This document shows positions 1-5,212 of a stretch of DNA of 5,212 bases, one piece after another. Numbering within the stretch: position 1 is the first letter of the stretch; each line of letters starts with the position of its first letter. A program made the translations under genes and the position numbers. The notes beneath the pieces were generated by a model. The model ran no database searches and had not been told where the DNA came from. It saw only the letters and a program-made list of their open reading frames with translations. The DNA lies in contig JADFZP010000193.1 of NCBI GenBank assembly GCA_015232485.1, positions 1 to 5,212 of the forward strand, written 5' to 3'. Source of the DNA: Alphaproteobacteria bacterium (lineage in GTDB: Bacteria > Pseudomonadota > Alphaproteobacteria > Rhodospirillales > Magnetospirillaceae).

Positions 1-67
1 TCGGCGAATTGCGATTTTCGCGAATGCGAACATCCTAATGCTGCACCGCCGTGTGAAAAAAATTAAC

Positions 68-77
68 AACGGCCGTT
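68..77. repeat. Perfect 10-bp palindrome AACGGCCGTT
   Basis: AACGGCCGTT is exactly self-complementary and overlaps the left edge of the tentative -35 box at 76-81. It could be half of an operator or simply chance. No second copy was noticed in the window. Confidence 0.3.
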
Positions 78-104
78 CCGAAATGCACAAATTCGTGCTG
101 TAAT
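76..104 (+). promoter_or_regulatory. Tentative sigma-70-type promoter for the rhodanese gene
   Basis: TGTAAT at 99-104 matches five of six bases of the TATAAT -10 box. TTCCGA at 76-81 is a poor -35 box (three of six) but sits at the ideal 17-base spacing. An AT-rich stretch (56-69, seven A's then TTAACAA) lies where an UP element would be. Transcription would start near 111 and leave a leader of about 60 bases. The weak -35 makes this a guess, and an activator or another sigma factor is equally possible. Confidence 0.3.
85..98. promoter_or_regulatory. Near-perfect 14-bp palindrome, possible operator
   Basis: GCACAAATTCGTGC has GCAC/GTGC arms around a central AATT, with a single mismatched pair (A89 against C94). 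It sits inside the proposed 17-base spacer between the -35 and -10 boxes, where a bound repressor, or an activator that distorts the DNA, would act directly on the promoter. The symmetry is visible in the sequence. A regulator binding here is inference and no candidate is encoded in the window. Confidence 0.35.
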
Positions 105-157
105 GTGTCTCATAGCCCAATCGGCGGGAAAAAGACCGGGGGCGAATATCATAGACA

Positions 158-169
158 GGGGAGGAGGGG
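158..169 (+). promoter_or_regulatory. Strong Shine-Dalgarno site of the rhodanese gene
   Basis: GGGGAGGAGGGG contains a full AGGAGG core at 162-167, five bases before the ATG at 173. This fixes the start of the rhodanese gene and suggests efficient translation. It is by far the best ribosome binding site in the window. Confidence 0.8.
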
Positions 170-172
170 CGC

Positions 173-769
173 ATGAATTGGAAATCGTTGCTGGTGGTGC
201 TGATGTTGGCCGGCCTTTCGGTTCCGGCCTCGGCTCAGGAAGTTCTCATCAAAGAGGGCATGCTGGAAGTCAAGGTCGACACCGCCACTGGGCCGGTGGT
301 CATCAAGCGCAATCAAGATCAGAACGCCAATATTGATCCAGACTTCGCCAAGACTTCGCGGAAGTGCCCGCCGTTCTGCGTGCAACCAATCGAGGCGGCG
401 CCCGGCGTCAAGACCGTCGCCGAGCTTGAGGTGATCGATTTCCTGGCCAAGAAGGATGGCGTTCTGCTGGACGCCCGCACCCAGGATTGGCATCTGCGCG
501 GCACCATTCCGGGCTCGATGAACATTCCCTACACCGAGGTCGGCGGCCGTCTCAACGAGCTGGGTTGTCAGAAGAACGGCGCCGCGTGGAATTGCGGTGG
601 CGCCAAGAAGGTGACCGTCTATTGCAATGGCCCGTGGTGCGGCCAGTCGCATGCGGCGGTCGCCACGATGATCAAGGCCGGCTACCCGGCCGATCGCATC
701 CTGTACTACCGCGGCGGCGTCCAGGGCTGGAAATCCCTGGGGTTCAACACCGTGGAAGGCTCGCTTTAG
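173..769 (+). CDS. Exported rhodanese-like (sulfurtransferase fold) protein
   Basis: This 198-residue protein is probably periplasmic. Residues 1-21 form a signal peptide: a short basic start (Lys4), a hydrophobic core and an Ala-Ser-Ala cleavage site before Gln22. A rhodanese domain covers about 80-195: Asp100 and Arg102, then GTIPGSMNIP (110-119), the active-site loop CNGPWCGQS with probable catalytic Cys151, and the closing RGGVQGW (180-186). Rhodaneses move sulfur, often as a cysteine persulfide. The substrate is unknown. Four or five further cysteines stand out: CPPFC (65-69), Cys132, Cys141 and Cys156 inside the active loop. Residues 22-79 form an N-terminal extension without a recognised domain. 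The start is firm: a strong ribosome binding site precedes it and an in-frame stop lies at 152-154. A hairpin after the gene suggests a single-gene unit. A redox or thiol role rather than true thiosulfate sulfurtransferase activity is possible. Confidence 0.88.
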   Translation: MNWKSLLVVLMLAGLSVPASAQEVLIKEGMLEVKVDTATGPVVIKRNQDQNANIDPDFAKTSRKCPPFCVQPIEAAPGVKTVAELEVIDFLAKKDGVLLDARTQDWHLRGTIPGSMNIPYTEVGGRLNELGCQKNGAAWNCGGAKKVTVYCNGPWCGQSHAAVATMIKAGYPADRILYYRGGVQGWKSLGFNTVEGSL

Positions 770-800
770 GGCCCTTCGATCCATCAGACCGAACTTGGCT

Positions 801-820
801 GCGGGGCCTTCGGGCCCCGC
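801..820 (+). terminator. GC-rich hairpin with UUCG loop after the rhodanese gene
   Basis: GCGGGGCC (801-808) pairs perfectly with GGCCCCGC (813-820) around a TTCG tetraloop, an exceptionally stable RNA fold. It lies 31 bases after the rhodanese stop and 31 bases before the chemoreceptor start. No T-run follows, so it is not a textbook intrinsic terminator. In GC-rich bacteria such hairpins often mark 3' ends, stabilise the upstream message or work with Rho. It probably separates the rhodanese message from the downstream operon, at least in part. Confidence 0.65.
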
Positions 821-840
821 CGGGGCAGCGCACTGACTGA

Positions 841-850
841 TCGGATCCGA
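841..850. repeat. Perfect 10-bp palindrome abutting the chemoreceptor start
   Basis: TCGGATCCGA ends one base before the ATG at 852 and occupies the place where a Shine-Dalgarno site would be expected. It could be a regulator site or chance. With no loop it would not fold into a useful RNA hairpin by itself. Confidence 0.25.
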
Positions 851-851
851 G

Positions 852-3263
852 ATGCAGATGAATGTTCGCACGCAGTTGCAGTTGGCGTTCAGCGGAGTGG
901 CGACGGTAACGGTGGTGATCAGCGCCATCGCCTGGCTGTCCTACGCCTCGCTCGGCAAGACCCTGGCGGGTCTGGCCGAACAGAGCATCCCCTCGATTCT
1001 GGCCGCCCACCGCTTGTCCGACGAGGCGCGCTCGCTGATCGCCGGAGCCTCGGGCCTGATGGAGGCCCCGGACACGGCGGCCCGCGAATCGGTCATCAAG
1101 GATTTGCGGCGCATCAATGCGGGGCTGTCGTCCAGCCTGGCCGAGGTCGCCGCCCTGCGTGGCCAATCCGACGGATTGCAAAATATCGGCCTGCTGCGCG
1201 ACGCCGTGATGACCAACGTCGACGCGCTGGGCGACTATCTCGAGCAGCGGCACATGCTGCGGGCGCAGATCGAAGAGGAACTGGCCCAGGCGCGGACGGT
1301 CTACACCGAATTCATGGCCATCCTGACGCCGCGCATCACCAAGATGCGCCCGGCGATGGTGGCCGAGGTCAAGGCGGTATTCGCCGAGGGCGGCGAGCCC
1401 GCGCAACTCCAGCGCACCGTTTTGCGCAGCGTCTATTTGCAGATGGGCCTGCTGCAAAGCCTGATGGAAATGCAAACGGCGGCCGATTTGATGATGGCCG
1501 CCTATGGCGAGGCCGCGGCGGCGCGCACCGACGAGGCCGTCGAGGCGTTGCGCGCCCGCGTCGTGGAACTGACGGCCCGCGTCCAGCGCAGCATGGAGCT
1601 GCTGCCGGCTGGCGACGAGCGCACCGCCCTGGCCGACGGCATCACCAAGCTGGCCGCCTTCGCCGGGCCGGCCGGGCCGTTGGCGAAGCGCACCGAGCAG
1701 ATTCAAACCGCCGTGCTGCAGGAGGGCCTGCTTGAGCACAGCAAGGCGCTGACCGCCGATCTGGTCGGCTATATCGGCGCCCTGGTGACCGAGGCGCAGC
1801 GCGAGATCGACGCCGATTCGACGGCGGCCCGCGCCCGCGTCGACGGCGACAAGACGCTGCTCGCGATTCTGTCGGCGATCGGCCTGATCAGCGCTCTGCT
1901 GATCGGCTTCCTGTACGGCGACCGCTGGCTTAGCCGGCGCATGCACGCCCTGGCGGTCAGCACCGAGGCGGTGGCCCATGGCGACCTGTCCGTCGCGATC
2001 CCCATCACCGGCGGCGACGAGATCACCAGCATCGCCCGCGCCATCGAGGTCTTCAAGCAAAGCGGCATCAAGCTCAAACAGGTGATGGCCGAGCAAGAGG
2101 CGCAGGCGCGCCGCAGCCAACGCAAGGTGCAAAGCGAGATCCTGGCGCTGACCACCGCGCTCGACGAGGAGGTTCAGGGCGCCATCGGGCTGGTGGCCGA
2201 GGAGTCGCGCTCGATGCAGGACACCGCCGCCGGCATGGAGCAGGCCGTGGCGGTGGTGCGCGGTCAAAGCGAGGCGGCGGCCGACGCGTCGCGCGCCGCG
2301 CTGGGCAATGTCGATGGCGTGGCCGCCGAGGTCGAGGCGCTGTCGGCCGCCTCGGCGTCGATCGGCGGACTGGTCTCGCGTTCGACCGGCATCGCCTCGG
2401 AGGCGGTGCGCCAAGCGGCCCACGCCAATGAACTGGTGGGCGGTCTGGAGGCGGCGGCCAACCGGATCGGCGAGGTCGTCAATCTGATCAGCACGATCGC
2501 CAGCCAGACCAATCTGCTGGCGCTCAACGCCACCATCGAGGCGGCGCGGGCCGGCGAGGCCGGCAAGGGCTTCGCCGTGGTGGCCAACGAGGTGAAAAGC
2601 CTGGCCAACCAGACCGCCAAGGCCACCGAGGACATCGGCCGCCAGATCGAATCGGTCCAGGCCGCCACCGCCGAGACGGTGACCGCGATCGGCGCGGTGA
2701 TGGCCACCATCGGCAAGGTCGACGAGGTGACCACCGGCATCGCCGAAGCCGTCGAGAAGCAGCACGAGGGCACCCGCAAGATCGCCCATGGCGCGCAGGA
2801 GGCGGCCACCGGCACCCGTCTCGCCGCCGACAACATCTCGGAGGTGCTGGGCAGCACCGGCGACACCGGGGTGCGGGCCGGCAGCATGCGGGCCTCGGCC
2901 GGCAAGGTCGCCGAGCGCGTCGAATACATGCGCGGCGCGGTGGCCCAGATCCTGAAGGTCAGCCTGGACGAGACCATGAGCCGGCGGCACACCGTCAACG
3001 TCGCCGTCGTGGCGACGATCAACGGCGTCGCCAAGCCCTGCCTGCTGCACGACATCGCGCTGGCCGGCGCGGCGGTGCTCGACCGCGACCTCGGCCATCC
3101 CGGCGGGACGGCGCTCGAACTGGCGATTCCCGGCCTGGACACGTTGGAGGCGGTGATCATGGCGTCGACCAAGCATTCGACGCATATTCGGGTCGAGCTT
3201 GGCGAGGACCCGAGCGCGCGCTTCGACGCCTTCCTGGCGCGGCACGAACGGAAGGGAGCCTAG
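852..3263 (+). CDS. Methyl-accepting chemotaxis protein with HAMP and degenerate PilZ-like tail
   Basis: This 803-residue transmembrane chemoreceptor has TM1 at about 11-32, a largely helical periplasmic sensor domain of about 300 residues (35-333), TM2 at 335-356 and a HAMP domain at about 353-406 with DEIT (389-392). The cytoplasmic signalling domain (about 435-700) carries the highly conserved hairpin tip (IEAARAGEAGKGFAVVANEV, 562-581) that contacts CheA and CheW. Residues 706-800 resemble PilZ, the c-di-GMP-binding fold, but key residues are changed: the RRxxxR motif reads RRHTVN (711-716) and DxSxxG reads DIALAG (734-739). The sensor length suits a double four-helix bundle of TorS or HBM type, so the ligand cannot be named. 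No C-terminal CheR/CheB-binding pentapeptide is seen. Start: ATG 852 or ATG 858 (MNVRTQL); neither has a strong ribosome binding site, and an in-frame stop at 834-836 rules out starts much further upstream. It is first in a three-gene cluster with the STAS and phosphatase genes. Confidence 0.93.
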   Translation: MQMNVRTQLQLAFSGVATVTVVISAIAWLSYASLGKTLAGLAEQSIPSILAAHRLSDEARSLIAGASGLMEAPDTAARESVIKDLRRINAGLSSSLAEVAALRGQSDGLQNIGLLRDAVMTNVDALGDYLEQRHMLRAQIEEELAQARTVYTEFMAILTPRITKMRPAMVAEVKAVFAEGGEPAQLQRTVLRSVYLQMGLLQSLMEMQTAADLMMAAYGEAAAARTDEAVEALRARVVELTARVQRSMELLPAGDERTALADGITKLAAFAGPAGPLAKRTEQIQTAVLQEGLLEHSKALTADLVGYIGALVTEAQREIDADSTAARARVDGDKTLLAILSAIGLISALLIGFLYGDRWLSRRMHALAVSTEAVAHGDLSVAIPITGGDEITSIARAIEVFKQSGIKLKQVMAEQEAQARRSQRKVQSEILALTTALDEEVQGAIGLVAEESRSMQDTAAGMEQAVAVVRGQSEAAADASRAALGNVDGVAAEVEALSAASASIGGLVSRSTGIASEAVRQAAHANELVGGLEAAANRIGEVVNLISTIASQTNLLALNATIEAARAGEAGKGFAVVANEVKSLANQTAKATEDIGRQIESVQAATAETVTAIGAVMATIGKVDEVTTGIAEAVEKQHEGTRKIAHGAQEAATGTRLAADNISEVLGSTGDTGVRAGSMRASAGKVAERVEYMRGAVAQILKVSLDETMSRRHTVNVAVVATINGVAKPCLLHDIALAGAAVLDRDLGHPGGTALELAIPGLDTLEAVIMASTKHSTHIRVELGEDPSARFDAFLARHERKGA
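3250..3258 (+). promoter_or_regulatory. Ribosome binding site of the STAS gene
   Basis: GGAAGGGAG lies within the last codons of the chemoreceptor gene, nine bases before the ATG at 3268. It supports that ATG over an upstream in-frame ATG at 3199, which would add 23 unrelated, arginine-rich residues and overlap the chemoreceptor gene by 65 bases. Confidence 0.7.
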
Positions 3264-3267
3264 AGTC

Positions 3268-3570
3268 ATGAACTACGAATTGAAGGCCGATGGCGACGGC
3301 GCCATGGTGGTGCTGCGGGGCGATCTCACCTCGGCCGACCGCGACGCCTTCGAGACGATGGCCGAGCGCGCGGTCGCTTCGAACCCGCGCCGCCTGACGG
3401 TCGATCTCCAGAAGCTTGGCTATATGGATTCGGCCGGGCTGGGGATGTTCCTCACCCTTCGCGAGAAGGCCGAGGCCAAGAACTGCCCGGTCACCCTGCA
3501 CGGCCCGACCGGCGAGGTGCGCGATCTGCTGCTGCTGGCCCGCTTCGACACCCTGTTCACCGTGACGTGA
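3268..3570 (+). CDS. STAS-domain anti-sigma-factor antagonist-like protein
   Basis: This 100-residue cytoplasmic protein is a single STAS domain of the SpoIIAA/RsbV type and of normal family length. In partner switching such proteins bind an anti-sigma factor or other target when unphosphorylated, and are released when a HATPase-type kinase phosphorylates a conserved serine. The motif is clear: a beta strand LTVDL (43-47), then YMDSAGLGMF (52-61), with Ser55 as the expected phosphosite. The C-terminal part (73-99) fits the last strand and helix of the fold. The gene begins four bases after the chemoreceptor stop and ends one base before the next gene's start. That next gene encodes both a kinase-like and a phosphatase domain, so Ser55 is very probably their substrate. 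The true downstream target is not in the window. It could be a sigma/anti-sigma pair or a motility, biofilm or cyclic-di-GMP protein, as for other proteobacterial STAS switches. Confidence 0.9.
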   Translation: MNYELKADGDGAMVVLRGDLTSADRDAFETMAERAVASNPRRLTVDLQKLGYMDSAGLGMFLTLREKAEAKNCPVTLHGPTGEVRDLLLLARFDTLFTVT

Positions 3571-3571
3571 C

Positions 3572-5212
3572 TTGAGCGGTCAAATCCGCGCCTTGGTGGT
3601 CGACGACCATCCGCTCGGCCGTCGCCTGCTCGAGGCGCATCTGCGGGTCGCCGGCTATGAAACCCTGGTGGCGGCCGATGGCTGCGAGGCGCTGGAGATT
3701 CTCGAGCGCGAGGGTGGGCGGGTCGACGTGGTGCTGCTCGACCGGCGCATGCCGCGCATGGACGGCATCGAGGTGCTGGCCCGGCTGAAGAAGGACCCCG
3801 TTCTCGCCGAGATTCCGGTGATCCTACAAACCGCCGCCGATGGTCAGGACGAGGTGATCGAGGGCATCCGCGCCGGCGCCTATTACTACCTGACCAAGCC
3901 CTTCGTACCCGAGGTGCTGCTGTCCATCACCGCCGCGGCGGTCGAGGACCACGTCCGCTATCGCCGCCTGCGCGACGAGGTGCAGCGCCAGGTGGCGGGG
4001 CTGGGCATGCTGAGCGACGCCACCTTCCATTTCCGCACCGTCGACGAGGCGAACCGCCTGGCCATCACCCTGGCCGCCACCTGCCCGAACCCGCGCTCGC
4101 GGGTGATCGGCTTGTCCGAGTTGCTGATCAACGCGGTCGAGCACGGCAATCTGGGCATCACTTGGCAAGCCAAGCACGAATTGATGGCCCGCAAGGCGCT
4201 GGCCGGGGAAATCCAGGCGCGGTTGGACTCGACGCGCTGGGGGCGGCGCTATGCCCGGCTGCGCTTCCGCCGGCTGGCCGACCGCATCGAGCTGACCATC
4301 ACCGACCAGGGCGAGGGTTTCGACTGGCGGAACTATCTCCAACTCAGCCCCGACCGCGCCCACGACACCCATGGACGCGGCATCGCCCTGGCGCGGGCGC
4401 TGAGCTTCGATGATTTGAGCTATCGCGGGCGCGGCAACGAGGTGGTCGCCACCGTTCGGCTGCCCGAGGCGGACATCGTGCCGGGCCGCCCCACCGCCGC
4501 CTCGGGCGACGGCATGGCCGCCGTGTTGCGCGCCGTCTTGACCCCGACCGATCGCCAGACGCGGCGCATCGAGGAGGCGCATGGCGTGACCATCGGCTCG
4601 ATGTTCGAGCCGCGCCGCGCGGTGGGCGGCGATCTGTGGGGCTTGGCTCCGCTCGACGAGACGCGCTTCGCCATTTGGCTGGGCGACATGACCGGGCACG
4701 GACCCGAGGCGGCCCTGGACGCCCACAGCCTGCATACCTGTCTGCGCCGCATGCCGCCGCCCGGCGATCCGGCCGAGGCGCTGTCGCAATTGGGCGACGC
4801 CCTGGCCGGGCTGCTGCCCACCGGGCGCTACGCGACGATGGTGCTGGGCATCGTCGACCGCGGCCGCGACGTCTTCACCTATGCCGCCAGCGCCATTCCG
4901 CACCCTTGCGTGATCGACCCGGCGAGCGGCGTGGTCCACCAGGGCGACGGCTCGGGCGTGCCCGCCGGCATCGCCCGCGGCATCCGCTATCCGGCCCGCG
5001 AACTGCCGTTTCCGCCGGGCGCCACGCTGTTCCTGCACAGCGACGGCATCGAGTCGATCGGCCGCGAGTTCGGCGAGGCGGTGGGCAAGGACGGCGTGGC
5101 CGCCGTCCTGGCCGAAGCGCTGGGCGGCACGCCGCTCGACGAGGCGCTGGCCCGCCGCCTCGATTCCCTGCCGCGTCCCCTGGACGACGACCTCAGCGCC
5201 GTGTGGTGCCGC
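3572..5212 (+). CDS. Receiver-HATPase-PP2C (SpoIIE/RsbU-type) fused regulator, 3' end beyond window
   Basis: The reading frame is open for 547 codons to the window edge. Residues 5-122 are a response-regulator receiver with all key residues: Asp11/Asp12, phospho-acceptor Asp57, Thr87 and Lys109. Residues 123-147 form a helical linker. Residues 148-298 are an RsbW-like HATPase: N-box ELLINAVEHGN (Glu183, Asn187), DQGEGF (245-250), HGRGI (267-271) and a closing GNEV (288-291). Residues 335-547 are a PP2C/SpoIIE Ser/Thr phosphatase: GGDLW (Asp354), GDMTGHG (371-377), SDGIES (Asp491) and DDDLSAV (538-544), all the expected metal-binding acidic residues. The final PP2C motif has been reached, so only a few codons are probably missing. 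The start must be TTG 3572: a stop lies at 3563-3565, and the first in-frame ATG is codon 60, inside the receiver. There is no good ribosome binding site, so translation is probably coupled to the STAS gene. Likely role: phosphorylation-controlled kinase and phosphatase for the adjacent STAS protein. A gene symbol is not justified. Confidence 0.9.
   Translation, partial: MSGQIRALVVDDHPLGRRLLEAHLRVAGYETLVAADGCEALEILEREGGRVDVVLLDRRMPRMDGIEVLARLKKDPVLAEIPVILQTAADGQDEVIEGIRAGAYYYLTKPFVPEVLLSITAAAVEDHVRYRRLRDEVQRQVAGLGMLSDATFHFRTVDEANRLAITLAATCPNPRSRVIGLSELLINAVEHGNLGITWQAKHELMARKALAGEIQARLDSTRWGRRYARLRFRRLADRIELTITDQGEGFDWRNYLQLSPDRAHDTHGRGIALARALSFDDLSYRGRGNEVVATVRLPEADIVPGRPTAASGDGMAAVLRAVLTPTDRQTRRIEEAHGVTIGSMFEPRRAVGGDLWGLAPLDETRFAIWLGDMTGHGPEAALDAHSLHTCLRRMPPPGDPAEALSQLGDALAGLLPTGRYATMVLGIVDRGRDVFTYAASAIPHPCVIDPASGVVHQGDGSGVPAGIARGIRYPARELPFPPGATLFLHSDGIESIGREFGEAVGKDGVAAVLAEALGGTPLDEALARRLDSLPRPLDDDLSAVWCR

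Larger units (their letters stand above)
1..172. other. Intergenic/upstream region, AT-richer than the genes
   Basis: I see no convincing gene here. The first 120 bases are about 47% GC, against well over 65% in the downstream coding DNA, as expected of a promoter-bearing spacer. It contains an A-tract (56-62), two short palindromes (68-77 and 85-98), a weak promoter candidate and the ribosome binding site of the rhodanese gene. A gene ending to the left of the window cannot be excluded. No tRNA, riboswitch or clear terminator was recognised. Confidence 0.7.

Noticed and set aside
4..31. Four close copies of a GCGAAT-like hexamer (4-9, 11-16, 20-25, 26-31) around a TTCGCGAA palindrome
   Set aside because: The copies are short, imperfect and irregularly spaced, and the region is cut by the window edge. 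There is not enough to call an iteron or regulator array.
103..336. 77-codon + strand frame beginning upstream of the rhodanese gene
   Set aside because: It overlaps the rhodanese start in another frame, has no ribosome binding site, and its Gly/His/Arg-rich translation carries no motif.
149..928. 259-codon open frame on the - strand across the rhodanese gene and into the chemoreceptor gene
   Set aside because: It covers the rhodanese promoter, its ribosome binding site, the hairpin and two gene boundaries, and it has no recognisable domain. The + strand rhodanese has a signal peptide, motifs and a strong ribosome binding site.
3199..3267. Upstream ATG that would lengthen the STAS protein by 23 residues
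   Set aside because: The added residues are arginine-rich and do not belong to the STAS fold. They overlap the chemoreceptor 3' end, and ATG 3268 has a well-placed ribosome binding site.
744..3269. 841-codon open frame on the - strand opposite the chemoreceptor gene
   Set aside because: It mirrors the chemoreceptor gene almost exactly. Its translation is low-complexity, rich in Gly, Arg, Asp, His and Leu, with no recognisable domain. Strong G/C third-position bias removes stops from the opposite frame, so it is a shadow.
3824..5038. 404-codon open frame on the - strand opposite the fused regulator gene
   Set aside because: Same reason: Gly/Ala/Gln/Arg/His-rich translation without motifs, lying over clear receiver, HATPase and PP2C coding sequence.
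1..5212. CRISPR arrays, insertion sequences, tRNA or rRNA genes
   Set aside because: I saw no regularly spaced repeats, transposase motifs, terminal inverted repeats or RNA gene signatures. Coding DNA fills nearly everything from 173 on.

Overview
The window reads as high-GC alphaproteobacterial DNA, most like a free-living, sensory-rich spirillum of the Rhodospirillaceae type (Magnetospirillum, Phaeospirillum and relatives). This placement is inference: it rests on the strong G/C third-position bias and on the gene types (a chemoreceptor with a C-terminal PilZ-like tail, and a fused response regulator/phosphatase). No rRNA or other taxonomic marker is present. All supported genes are on the + strand.

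Layout. Positions 1-172 are non-coding and relatively AT-rich (about 47% GC over the first 120 bases). They hold a tentative promoter, two short palindromes and a strong ribosome binding site. Positions 173-769 encode an exported single-domain rhodanese-like protein with an intact active-site cysteine and extra cysteines. A perfect GC hairpin with a UUCG loop (801-820) follows it. Then come three tightly packed genes: a two-TM chemoreceptor with a large periplasmic domain, HAMP, signalling domain and a degenerate PilZ-like tail (852-3263); a 100-residue STAS anti-sigma-factor-antagonist-like protein (3268-3570); and a TTG-started multidomain protein running off the end of the window (3572 to beyond 5212). 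The last has the domain order receiver, RsbW-like HATPase, SpoIIE/RsbU-type PP2C phosphatase. The gaps between these three genes are only 4 and 1 bases.

How the genes may work together. The last two genes make a compact partner-switching module. The HATPase domain would phosphorylate the STAS protein on Ser55, the PP2C domain would remove that phosphate, and the receiver domain (Asp57) would set the balance in response to an unseen histidine kinase. Co-transcription with a chemoreceptor suggests that the sensory input is wired to this switch, perhaps through a CheA-like kinase encoded elsewhere. That link is inference. No sigma factor, CheA or CheW lies in the window, so the final target is unknown. 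The rhodanese gene appears to be a separate transcription unit with no evident functional link.
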